The notes under the pieces were generated by a model. It ran no database searches. It was not told the origin of the DNA and saw only the letters and a program-made list of their open reading frames with translations. Shown in pieces: positions 56,159 to 64,000 of a stretch of 64,000 bases of DNA; positions within the stretch are counted from its first letter, which is position 1, and each line of letters opens with the position of its first letter. Origin of the DNA: Candidatus Paraburkholderia kirkii (lineage in GTDB: Bacteria; Pseudomonadota; Gammaproteobacteria; Burkholderiales; Burkholderiaceae); the NCBI GenBank assembly GCA_001189345.1, contig LFKV01000023.1:124001-188000 (forward strand), read 5' to 3'. Made by a program: the position numbers and the translations under genes.

Positions 56159-57718
56159 TCAATGCGCCGCCGATGCCGCCGCCGCTGAATCTCCCCCGCC
56201 CGACCGCTCGGGCCGCGTGATCCAGATCAGCACGATCAGCGCGACGAAAATCCCCGCCGAGATATAGAACATGTCGTTCACGCCGAGCTGCGCCGCCTGC
56301 TGCGTGGCCATGCTGTTGTAGAGCCCGACGGTCTGATCCTGCGACAAGCCGAGCGCGCCCATTTGCTGCATCGAGTTGGCGAAGACCGAATTGTACGAAT
56401 TCGCGCCTTCGACCAGCTGCGCGTGATGCACGATCGAGCGATGCTCCCAGGCCGTCGAGAAGATCGACGTACCGATGCCGCCGCACATGATCCGCACGAA
56501 GTTCGACAAGCCCGACGCCGCCGGAATCCGATGCCCCGGCAAGCCCGACAGCATGATCGACACGAGCGGGATGAAGAAGCCCGCCATGCCGATGCCCTGA
56601 ATCAGCGTTGGCACCGTGAGCGCCCAGGTATCGACGCCGGTCGTATAGCGCGAGCGCATCCAGAAACACAGCGCGAACACGAGGAACGCGGCGGTCGCGA
56701 TGTAGCGCAGATCCGTGCGCGGCAGGAACTTGCCGGTGAGCGGCGAGAGCAGGATCGCGAACAGGCCGACGGGCACCATCACGAGGCCGGCGTTCGTCGC
56801 CGTGTAGCCGATGTCGGTCTGCAGCCACAACGGCAGGAGCACGAGATTGCCGAAGTAGAGCCCGTAGCCGATGGAGAGCGCGATCGTGCCGCCCGTGAAA
56901 TTGCGCAGTTCGAACAGCGACAGATCCACGACCGGATGCTCCGCCGTCAGCTCCCACACGATGAAGAACGCAAAGGCGATCACCGCGATCAGCGCGAGCA
57001 CGACGATCGTCGTCGAGTTGAACCAGTCGAGGTCCTTGCCCTTGTCGAGCATGATCTGCAGCGGGCCGACCCAGATCACCAGCAGCGCGAGACCGACGGT
57101 GTCGATCGGCGCACGGCGGATCGCCGAGTCGCGGTCGCGGAAGATCGCGAACGTGGCGATCGCCGCCGCGATGCCGACCGGGATGTTCACGTAGAAGATC
57201 CACGGCCACGAGATGTTGTCGGAGATCCAGCCGCCGAGCACCGGGCCCGCGACCGGCGCGATCAGCGTGGTCATCGACCACATCGAGAGCGCCATCGGCG
57301 CCTTTTCGCGCGGATAGCTCGCGAGCAGGAGCGTCTGCGAGAGCGGGATCATCGGACCGGCCACCGCGCCCTGCAGCACGCGCGCAGCGAGCAGGAAGGG
57401 CAGGGTCGGCGCGAGGCCGCACAGCCACGACGCGATCACGAACAGGATGATCGAGCCGAGGAAGAGCCGCACCTGGCCGATGCGCTGTGTGAGCCAGCCC
57501 GTGAGCGGCACCGAGATCGCGTTGGCGACCGCGAACGACGTGATGACCCACGTACCCTGATCGGACGACACGCCCAGGTCGCCGGAGATCGACGGAATCG
57601 AGACGTTCGCGATCGACGTGTCGAGCACGTTCATGAACACCGAGAGCGACACGGCAACCGTCCCGATGACGAGCTTCGCGCCCGAAAGCGGCGGGTGAAC
57701 AACGTTTTGCTGAGACAT
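56159..57718 (-). CDS. emrB: EmrB-type MFS multidrug exporter (DHA2)
   Basis: 519 aa, 14 helices, clean frame. VAVSLSVFMNVLDTSIANVS, WVITSFAVANAISVPLTGWL, GWISDNISWPWIFYVNIPVG and IQGIGMAGFFIPLVSIML are typical of EmrB. Proton-driven pump that works with a membrane-fusion protein (EmrA) and an outer-membrane channel. Here both partners, encoded just upstream, are destroyed by one deletion, so the pump can at most act alone. Confidence 0.88.
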   Translation of the reverse strand: MSQQNVVHPPLSGAKLVIGTVAVSLSVFMNVLDTSIANVSIPSISGDLGVSSDQGTWVITSFAVANAISVPLTGWLTQRIGQVRLFLGSIILFVIASWLCGLAPTLPFLLAARVLQGAVAGPMIPLSQTLLLASYPREKAPMALSMWSMTTLIAPVAGPVLGGWISDNISWPWIFYVNIPVGIAAAIATFAIFRDRDSAIRRAPIDTVGLALLVIWVGPLQIMLDKGKDLDWFNSTTIVVLALIAVIAFAFFIVWELTAEHPVVDLSLFELRNFTGGTIALSIGYGLYFGNLVLLPLWLQTDIGYTATNAGLVMVPVGLFAILLSPLTGKFLPRTDLRYIATAAFLVFALCFWMRSRYTTGVDTWALTVPTLIQGIGMAGFFIPLVSIMLSGLPGHRIPAASGLSNFVRIMCGGIGTSIFSTAWEHRSIVHHAQLVEGANSYNSVFANSMQQMGALGLSQDQTVGLYNSMATQQAAQLGVNDMFYISAGIFVALIVLIWITRPERSGGGDSAAAASAAH

Positions 57719-57731
57719 GATTGCCGCGTGC

Positions 57732-58165
57732 TTACATCAGCTTCGCGGCGGAAGCGGACTTCGCGCCACGGCCGCCGGGCGACGACGTGCTCTGCGAGCC
57801 CGGGGCGGTGCCGGCGTTCTGCTGGATGATGCGCGCGATTTCCTGGTCGGCTTCGGCGCCGTACTTGTCGAACACGTTGGTCTGATAGACCGTGTTTTGC
57901 GCGTTGCCGAGCTCGCCGCCTTCCTCGTTCTTGATTGTCACGTCGACGTTCATCGGCAGGCCGATACGCAGCGGATGCTGCTGCAGTTCCTTCGGATCGA
58001 GCTCGATGCGCACCGGCAGGCGCTGCACGACCTTGATCCAGTTGCCCGTCGCGTTCTGCGCGGGCAGGAGCGAGAACGCCGAGCCCCTGCCGGCCGAGAA
58101 GCCGATCACCTTACCGTGAAACACGACGCCCGAGCCGTACAGATCGGCCGTCAGCTCGACCGGCT
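57732..58165 (-). pseudogene. emrA: EmrA membrane-fusion protein, C-terminal remnant
   Basis: The surviving part begins around QPVELTADLYGSGVVFHGKV and runs through GFSAGRGSAFSLLPAQNATG, NWIKVVQRLPVRIELDPKEL and QQHPLRIGLPMNVDVTIKNE to the stop. This is the last ~145 residues of a HlyD/EmrA protein; the N-terminal membrane helix and hairpin are deleted. emrB follows after 13 bp. Confidence 0.85.
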
Positions 58166-58393
58166 GGCGTCGCCGAACTGCTTCGCCCAGTCGAGCGCCG
58201 GCCACTGGCCGCCTTGCCCCGGCACGCTCTGCGTGGTCTCGAAGTTCTCGGGCGCGGCAATCTTCTTGTCGCTCGAAATGCCCGCGTAGTTCGCGCAGCC
58301 CGCGACCGCGACCGCGAGCGCCGCCGCGGCTGCGGCGACGGCGCTCTTCGCACGGCTCGGGCCGCGAAGCGCGGACAGGGAGTGGTGTTTCAT
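58151..58393 (-). pseudogene. NodT-type outer-membrane efflux lipoprotein, N-terminal remnant
   Basis: Start at 58393 (MKHHSLSALRGPSRAKSAVA). Signal sequence and lipobox AVAVAGCANYAG, then ISSDKKIAAPENFETTQSVP and WPALDWAKQFGDA, where it is cut and runs into EmrA sequence, stopping at 58151. About 80 of ~500 residues remain. Confidence 0.8.
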
Positions 58394-58428
58394 ATCTCGT
58401 TTCTTGAGATGAGAATTAAAGATGGACG

Positions 58429-59007
58429 TTGCAATCATTTTGTAGGCTTACGATGGCGAATTTGCTTGTCATCGCAATGACGTACTTGGCTTATCATTGC
58501 CGCCGAGCAACGAGGCGACGGACGGATCGCACGAGTTCGCCAGGATGCGCCGGAGCATGCTCTTGAGAAAATCGACTTCCTCGGGCGTGAAGCCCGCCAG
58601 CAGATGGTCGAGCACGCGCGTGAAGACGGCGGGAATCTTTTCCGCCGTCGCCTGGCCTTCGTCCGTGAGCGCGAGGCGCACCACGCGCCGGTCCTCCTCG
58701 CTGCGCACGCGCGAGAGAAGGCCGCGCTTCTCCAGCCGGTCGATCAGCCACGTGACCGCGCTCGCATCGATGCCGTATTCGCGGGCAATGTCGGCCGCCG
58801 TCAGGCACTTGCCGACCGCCAGCATGAACAGGATGCTTGCCTGCGTGCTCGTGATGCCCAGTTCGGAGGTCGTGTGCTGCGTGACCATGTTCCACATGGT
58901 CGAGCGCACCCGGCTCATCAGGTAGCCGACGCTCTCGGCGAGTACATAGTCGCCGATCGCCGCGGATTTCGGAGCGTCGCTCATGGGAATATTTATGCGA
59001 TTGCAAT
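58429..59007. promoter_or_regulatory. shared TTGCAATC-type motif in both promoters flanking marR
   Basis: TTGCAATC at 58429-58436 (promoter of the efflux genes) and ATTGCAAT, a palindrome, at 59000-59007 (upstream of marR). The shared core TTGCAAT on both sides of the regulator makes it a candidate MarR operator. Confidence 0.35.
58469..58984 (-). CDS. MarR-family regulator of the efflux operon
   Basis: 171 aa from 58984 (MSDAPKSAAIGDYVLAESVG). Winged helix: TSTQASILFMLAVGKCLTAA, DIAREYGIDASAVTWLIDRL and EKRGLLSRVRSEEDRRVVRL with the conserved DxRxxxL-type wing. First gene of the marR-lipoprotein-emrA-emrB unit and its likely repressor. Intact although its target operon is broken. Confidence 0.88.
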   Translation of the reverse strand: MSDAPKSAAIGDYVLAESVGYLMSRVRSTMWNMVTQHTTSELGITSTQASILFMLAVGKCLTAADIAREYGIDASAVTWLIDRLEKRGLLSRVRSEEDRRVVRLALTDEGQATAEKIPAVFTRVLDHLLAGFTPEEVDFLKSMLRRILANSCDPSVASLLGGNDKPSTSLR

Positions 59008-59294
59008 AGTTGACTAGGCATGGTTATGTTATAAGTAGGTGTTCCAGCGCCTGCAAGGATCTTTTCTGGAATCGCTTAACAATTGCCGGGCATCGGCCGC
59101 CGCAACGCGCGCGCAGAACTTGCGGGTTGAGTCCTATTGCAGGATGCGGACATCCACGCGTGCTACAATCTTCTGTTATTACCGCGCCGGGCCCGCAAAT
59201 TCATGCACGTCTGCATGATGGTTCAAGGGGGCTGCCGAGCCATGGAGCCTCGCAGAGGAGGCTCGCTCCGGCGGCGCACAACCAAGACACTTTT
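58985..59294 (+). promoter_or_regulatory. leader region of typA
   Basis: 310 bp between divergent marR and typA. TACAAT at 59164-59169 is a good -10 for typA, giving a leader of about 120 nt; no convincing -35 at 17 bp. GGAGGCTCGC lies near 59255. No gene seen. Confidence 0.45.
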
Positions 59295-61178
59295 ATGACT
59301 CGCGCCCTCCGCAATATCGCCATCATTGCCCACGTCGACCACGGCAAGACCACGCTCGTCGACCAGTTGCTTCGTCAGTCGGGCACGTTCCGGGAAAACC
59401 AGCAGGTCGCCGAGCGGGTCATGGACTCGAACGACATCGAAAAGGAACGCGGCATCACGATTCTGGCGAAGAACTGCGCCGTCGAATACGAAGGCACGCA
59501 CATCAACATCGTCGATACGCCGGGACACGCGGACTTCGGCGGCGAAGTGGAGCGCGTGCTATCGATGGTCGATTCCGTGCTGCTGCTCGTCGACGCCGTC
59601 GAAGGCCCGATGCCGCAGACGCGCTTCGTCACCAAGAAGGCGCTCGCGCTCGGCCTGAAGCCGATCGTCGTGATCAACAAGGTGGATCGCCCGGGCGCCC
59701 GCATCGACTGGGTGATCAACCAGACCTTCGATCTCTTCGACAAGCTCGGCGCGACCGAAGAGCAGCTCGACTTCCCGATCGTCTACGCGTCGGGCCTGAA
59801 CGGCTATGCGAGCCTCGATCCCGAAACGCGCGAAGGTACGATGCGCCCGCTCTTCGAGGCCATCCTCGAGCACGTGCCGGTGCGTCCGGCCGCCCCGGAC
59901 GGCCCGCTGCAGCTGCAGATCACCTCGCTCGACTACAACTCGTACGTCGGCCACATCGGCGTGGGCCGTGTCGCGCGCGGGCGCATCCGCCCGGGCATGG
60001 CGGTGGCCGTGCGCTCGGGTCCGGACGGCGCGATCCTCAATCGCAAGATCAATCAGGTGCTGTCCTTCCACGGCCTCGAGCGCGTGCAGGTGGAAGAGGC
60101 CCAGGCCGGCGACATCGTGCTGATCAACGGCATCGAGGAAATCGGCATCGGCGTGACGATCTGCTCGCCGGAGCAGCCCGACGCGCTGCCCATGATCACC
60201 GTCGACGAGCCGACGCTCACGATGAACTTCCTCGTGAACTCGTCGCCGCTCGCGGGCAAGGAGGGCAAGTTCGTCACGAGCCGCCAGATCCGCGACCGTC
60301 TGACGAAAGAGCTGAACCACAACGTCGCGCTGCGCGTGAAGGACACCGGCGACGAGACGACCTTCGAGGTGTCGGGCCGCGGCGAGCTGCACCTGACGAT
60401 TCTCGTCGAGAACATGCGCCGCGAAGGCTATGAGCTCGCGGTGTCGCGTCCGCGCGTGGTGGTGCAGGAGATCGACGGCGTGAAGCACGAGCCGTACGAG
60501 AACCTGACGGTCGATATCGAGGACCCGCACCAGGGCGGCGTGATGGAGGAGCTCGGCCGCCGCAAGGGTGAAATGCTCGACATGACCTCCGACGGCCGCG
60601 GCCGCACGCGTCTCGAGTACCGGATTTCGGCGCGCGGACTCATCGGCTTCCAGAGCGAGTTCCTGACGCTCACGCGCGGCACGGGCCTGATGAGACATAC
60701 GTTCGACTCGTATCAGCCGGTGAAGGACGGCTCGATCGGCGAGCGCCGCAACGGCGTGCTGATCTCGCAGGACGATGGCGCCGCCGTCGCCTATGCGCTG
60801 TGGAAGCTGCAGGATCGCGGCCGCATGTTCGTGTCGCCGGGCGATGCGCTCTATGAAGGCATGATCATCGGCATCCACAGCCGCGACAACGACCTCGTCG
60901 TGAATCCGATCAAGGGCAAGCAATTGACCAACGTGCGCGCGTCGGGCACCGACGAAGCCGTGCGCCTCGTGCCGCCGATCCAGCTCTCGCTGGAATACGC
61001 GGTCGAGTTCATCGACGACGACGAACTCGTAGAGGTCACGCCGCAGTCGATCCGTCTGCGCAAGCGTCATCTGAAGGAGCACGAGCGCCGCCGCGCGAGC
61101 CGAGAGGCCAGCGCCGAGCAAGCATCGGCCCGGATCAGCGAATCAAAAGCCCGCACATGCCTGTTGCACAAAGGATGA
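59295..61178 (+). CDS. typA: ribosome-associated GTPase TypA/BipA
   Basis: Translational GTPase of the EF-G family, acting in ribosome assembly and stress or cold adaptation. Start at 59295 ([20 protein letters not shown]). G1 [10 protein letters not shown]2 RGITI, G3 DTPGHADF, G4 NKVDRPGA are all present; domains II-V and the TypA-specific C-terminus ([13 protein letters not shown]) follow. 627 aa against a usual ~608: the tail after ASRE ([20 protein letters not shown]) looks like run-on past a lost stop, perhaps a one-base shift. Core intact. Confidence 0.92.
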   Translation: MTRALRNIAIIAHVDHGKTTLVDQLLRQSGTFRENQQVAERVMDSNDIEKERGITILAKNCAVEYEGTHINIVDTPGHADFGGEVERVLSMVDSVLLLVDAVEGPMPQTRFVTKKALALGLKPIVVINKVDRPGARIDWVINQTFDLFDKLGATEEQLDFPIVYASGLNGYASLDPETREGTMRPLFEAILEHVPVRPAAPDGPLQLQITSLDYNSYVGHIGVGRVARGRIRPGMAVAVRSGPDGAILNRKINQVLSFHGLERVQVEEAQAGDIVLINGIEEIGIGVTICSPEQPDALPMITVDEPTLTMNFLVNSSPLAGKEGKFVTSRQIRDRLTKELNHNVALRVKDTGDETTFEVSGRGELHLTILVENMRREGYELAVSRPRVVVQEIDGVKHEPYENLTVDIEDPHQGGVMEELGRRKGEMLDMTSDGRGRTRLEYRISARGLIGFQSEFLTLTRGTGLMRHTFDSYQPVKDGSIGERRNGVLISQDDGAAVAYALWKLQDRGRMFVSPGDALYEGMIIGIHSRDNDLVVNPIKGKQLTNVRASGTDEAVRLVPPIQLSLEYAVEFIDDDELVEVTPQSIRLRKRHLKEHERRRASREASAEQASARISESKARTCLLHKG

Positions 61179-61376
61179 CGAGGGCGGACGCATGCGGCGA
61201 TCGGTCATATGACAATGGGTTCTGTGCTATGCTTTTACGGTTAGCCGTCGCTTTTTAGGTCCTTCCAAGCAGACTTGATTCCTTGATTCGCGCAATCCGC
61301 TAAACGGTCAGGCCGTGGCGCGGAAGGTTTCGTAACCCGCACTTCCTCGAGAAACTCGAAGAAAGGTGAGCGTAAA

Positions 61377-64000
61377 ATGCTGAAGCAATTCCAGTCGAAC
61401 TCTTATCTGTTCGGCGGTAATGCTCCGTACGTCGAAGAGTTGTACGAGCAATATCTCGATAATCCCGCGTCAGTGCCCGAGACCTGGCGAGCCTACTTCG
61501 ACGCGTTGCAGAACGTGCCCGCCTCCGACGGCACGGCTCACAACGACGTGGCCCACGGCCCCATCGTCGAATCCTTCGCCCAGCGCGCGAAGGCCCATGC
61601 CTTCCTTCCTTGCGAAAGCACGGGTGATCTGACCACCGCGCGAAAGCAAGTCTACGTTCAATCCCTCATCGGCGCGTATCGCTTCCTCGGCACGCAATGG
61701 GCCAACCTCGATCCGCTCAAGCGCCGCGAGCGTCCCGCCATCCCCGAGCTCGAACCCGGCTTCTACGACTTCACCGAAGCCGACATGGACCAGGTGTTCA
61801 ACGCGACCAACCTGTACTTCGGTTTCGAGCAGGCGTCGCTGCGCAACATCGTCAAGGCGCTGCGCGACACCTACTGCGGCACGATCGGCGCCGAGTTCAT
61901 GTACATCAGCGATCCCGAGCAGAAGCGCTGGTGGAAGGAGCGGCTCGAGTCGATCCGCTCCACGCCGAACTTCTCGAACGAGAAGAAGAAGCACATCCTG
62001 AATCGCCTAACGGCCGCCGAAGGCCTCGAGCGCTTCCTGCACACCAAGTATGTCGGCCAGAAGCGCTTCTCGCTGGAAGGCGGCGAGAGCTTCATCGCGT
62101 CGATGGACGAAGTGGTCCGTCACGCGGGCGCGAACGGCGTGCAGGAAATCGTCATCGGCATGGCGCACCGCGGCCGTCTGAACGTGCTGGTCAACACGCT
62201 TGGCAAGATGCCGGCCGACCTCTTCGCCGAATTCGAAGGCAAGCATGTCGATGACCTGCCGGCCGGCGACGTGAAGTACCACAAGGGCTTCTCGTCGGAC
62301 GTCGCAACGGAAGGCGGCCCGGTTCACCTGTCGCTCGCGTTCAACCCGTCGCACCTGGAAATCGTGAACCCGGTGGTCGAGGGCTCGGCCAAGGCGCGCA
62401 TGGACCGCCGCGGCGACGAGGAAGGCCTGCAGGTGCTACCGGTGCAGATCCACGGCGACGCGGCCTTCGCGGGCCAGGGCGTCGTGATGGAAACGCTGAA
62501 CCTCGCGCAGACGCGCGGCTACGGCACGCACGGCACGCTGCACATCGTCATCAACAACCAGATCGGCTTCACCACGTCGGACCCGCGCGACTCGCGCTCG
62601 ACGCTGTACTGCTCGGACGTCGTCAAGATGATCGAGGCGCCGGTGCTGCACGTGAACGGCGACGATCCCGAAGCCGTCGTGCTCGCCACGCAGCTCGCGA
62701 TCGATTTCCGCACGAAGTTCCACAAGGACATGGTCGTCGACATCGTCTGCTTCCGCAAGCTGGGCCACAACGAGCAGGACACGCCGGCGGTCACGCAGCC
62801 GCTGATGTACAAGACCATCGCGAAGCACCCGGGCACGCGCGCGCTGTACGCCGAGAAGCTTGTGCAGCAGGGCGTTATCAAGGCGGAAGACGCCGATGAA
62901 ATGGTCAAGGCGTATCGCCAGGCGATGGACGAGGGTCATCACACCATCGACCCCGTGCTCTCGAACTACAAGAGCAAGTACGCGGTCGACTGGGTGCCGT
63001 TCCTGAACCGCAAGTGGACCGATGCAGCCGACACCGCCGTGCCGCTCGCGGAACTGAAGCGTCTCGCCGAGCGCATCACGACGATTCCCGAGAACTTCAA
63101 GCTGCATCCGCTCGTCGAGCGCGTGATCAACGATCGCCGCGCGATGGGCCGCGGCGAAGCCAAGCTCGACTGGGGCATGGGCGAGCACCTCGCGTTCGCG
63201 TCGCTGGTCGCATCGGGCTATGCCGTGCGCCTGACGGGCCAGGACTCGGGCCGCGGCACGTTCACGCACCGCCACACCGTGCTGCACGACCAGAACCGTG
63301 AACGCTGGAACGACGGCACCTACATTCCGCTGCAGAACATCGCGGAAGGCCAGGCCAAGTTCACGGTGATCGACTCCGTGCTGTCCGAGGAAGCGGTGCT
63401 CGGTTTCGAGTACGGCTATTCGACGGCCGAGCCGAACACCTTCGTCGCGTGGGAAGCGCAGTTCGGCGACTTCGTGAACGGCGCGCAGGTCGTGATCGAC
63501 CAGTTCATCTCGTCGGGCGAAGTGAAGTGGGGCCGCGTCTCCGGTCTCACGATGATGCTGCCGCACGGCTACGAAGGCCAGGGTCCGGAGCACTCGTCGG
63601 CGCGCATCGAGCGCTTCCTGCAACTGTGCGCGGACCACAACATGCAAGTGGTCCAGCCGACGACGCCGGCGCAGATCTTCCATCTGCTGCGCCGCCAGAT
63701 GATCCGCCTGTTCCGCAAGCCGCTGATCATCGCGACGCCGAAGTCGCTCCTGCGCCACAAGGAAGCGGTGTCGGATCTGTCGGAGCTGTCGAAGGGCTCG
63801 TTCCAGCCAGTCATCGGCGAAGTCGACGAAGCCATCGAGCCGAAGAAGGTCAAGCGCATGCTCGTGTGCTCGGGCCGCGTGTACTACGACCTGGTCGCGC
63901 ATCGCCGCGAAGCGAAGGCGAACGACGTCGCCATCGTGCGTATCGAGCAGCTGTATCCGTTCGCCCACAAGCAGTTCGACGCGGAAATCAAGAAGTACGA
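61377..64000 (+). CDS. sucA: 2-oxoglutarate dehydrogenase E1 component, 3' end outside the window
   Basis: Thiamine-diphosphate E1 of the 2-oxoglutarate dehydrogenase complex (TCA cycle). Start at 61377 (MLKQFQSNSYLFGGNAPYVE) behind GAAAGGTGA. I translated it by hand to the window edge: 874 codons, no stop. N-terminal E2-binding segment LYEQYLDNPASVPETWRAYF; active-site blocks VIGMAHRGRLNVLVN, AFNPSHLEIVNPVVEG, HGDAAFAGQGVVMETLNLAQ, IVINNQIGFTTSDPRDSRST, and C-terminal GQDSGRGTFTHRHTVLHDQN and MLPHGYEGQGPEHSSARIER. About 75-80 residues are missing beyond 64000; sucB-lpdA probably follow. Confidence 0.95.
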   Translation, partial: MLKQFQSNSYLFGGNAPYVEELYEQYLDNPASVPETWRAYFDALQNVPASDGTAHNDVAHGPIVESFAQRAKAHAFLPCESTGDLTTARKQVYVQSLIGAYRFLGTQWANLDPLKRRERPAIPELEPGFYDFTEADMDQVFNATNLYFGFEQASLRNIVKALRDTYCGTIGAEFMYISDPEQKRWWKERLESIRSTPNFSNEKKKHILNRLTAAEGLERFLHTKYVGQKRFSLEGGESFIASMDEVVRHAGANGVQEIVIGMAHRGRLNVLVNTLGKMPADLFAEFEGKHVDDLPAGDVKYHKGFSSDVATEGGPVHLSLAFNPSHLEIVNPVVEGSAKARMDRRGDEEGLQVLPVQIHGDAAFAGQGVVMETLNLAQTRGYGTHGTLHIVINNQIGFTTSDPRDSRSTLYCSDVVKMIEAPVLHVNGDDPEAVVLATQLAIDFRTKFHKDMVVDIVCFRKLGHNEQDTPAVTQPLMYKTIAKHPGTRALYAEKLVQQGVIKAEDADEMVKAYRQAMDEGHHTIDPVLSNYKSKYAVDWVPFLNRKWTDAADTAVPLAELKRLAERITTIPENFKLHPLVERVINDRRAMGRGEAKLDWGMGEHLAFASLVASGYAVRLTGQDSGRGTFTHRHTVLHDQNRERWNDGTYIPLQNIAEGQAKFTVIDSVLSEEAVLGFEYGYSTAEPNTFVAWEAQFGDFVNGAQVVIDQFISSGEVKWGRVSGLTMMLPHGYEGQGPEHSSARIERFLQLCADHNMQVVQPTTPAQIFHLLRRQMIRLFRKPLIIATPKSLLRHKEAVSDLSELSKGSFQPVIGEVDEAIEPKKVKRMLVCSGRVYYDLVAHRREAKANDVAIVRIEQLYPFAHKQFDAEIKKY

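Noticed and set aside
59559-61121. 520-codon open frame antisense to typA, and a similar one antisense to sucA (62436-63968)
   Set aside because: Arg/His/Ala-rich shadow translations of clear core genes, without RBS or domains.
1-64000. tRNA or rRNA genes and prophage
   Set aside because: No cloverleaf-like or rRNA-like segments and no phage structural genes were recognised by eye.

Overview
The window is high-GC beta-proteobacterial DNA of the Burkholderia/Paraburkholderia/Caballeronia group. This follows from the protein sequences (Uup, ParE/ParC, HtpG, RpoN2, OtsA, TypA, SucA) and the gene style. What stands out is decay. Long core genes (parE, parC, htpG, rpoN2, otsA, an ntrC-type regulator, two ABC transport systems, two MFS pumps, typA, sucA) read cleanly, while more than twenty accessory genes carry frameshifts, in-frame amber codons, internal deletions or gene-to-gene deletion fusions. 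Random sequencing error would hit the long genes most. I infer a genome in active reduction, such as a recently host-restricted or leaf-nodule type Burkholderia/Caballeronia symbiont; the species itself cannot be read from the sequence.

Layout. 1-6.1 kb: end of uup, then parE-parC and a strong terminator. 6.1-14.2 kb: a decayed block (CopD-like, EAL remnant, PhzF, RidA intact, aminotransferase, EamA exporter, glyoxalase-like, MocR regulator, vgr-related). 14.3-16.4 kb: htpG behind a heat-shock (sigma32) promoter. 16.4-19 kb: a small protein and a TPR-glycosyltransferase broken by an exact 379-bp tandem duplication. 19-21.1 kb: ubiC, a DNA-deoxyinosine glycosylase and a SpeE-like gene, overlapping, with ubiC apparently leaderless. 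21.2-24.8 kb: DUF3311, TetR, a secreted protein, PAS-GGDEF and YbhB-like, mostly broken. 24.9-26.3 kb: an MFS pump.

26.3-42.3 kb is the most interesting part. It is an island of small stress-type genes (DJ-1/PfpI, DUF4142, DUF1488, glycine-zipper, PA2169-like, BON, proline-rich and acidic small proteins, DUF883) with rpoN2, otsA and two sigma54 enhancer-binding proteins. I find five exact GGCAC-N5-TTGC (-24/-12) sigma54 promoters and three near matches, each in front of one of these genes, including rpoN2 itself and otsA. An IS5-family element has landed inside the last unit.

42.6-47.1 kb: a decayed lipoprotein-like gene, a hicAB toxin-antitoxin pair with a 13-bp palindromic operator, and a nitrate/sulfonate-type ABC transporter (ATPase plus fused double permease). 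47.9-53.3 kb: a decayed diguanylate cyclase, a small Cas2/SinR-like protein, a broken OmpR/EnvZ-type two-component pair facing a Spy-like gene across CpxR-like repeats, and a pirin whose 3' end is deleted into the Spy-like gene. 53.8-56.1 kb: hisQMP-like amino-acid ABC genes without a binding-protein gene. 56.2-59 kb: an efflux operon (marR, outer-membrane lipoprotein, emrA, emrB) with a deletion fusing the middle genes. 59.3-64 kb: typA and the start of sucA, which runs off the window.
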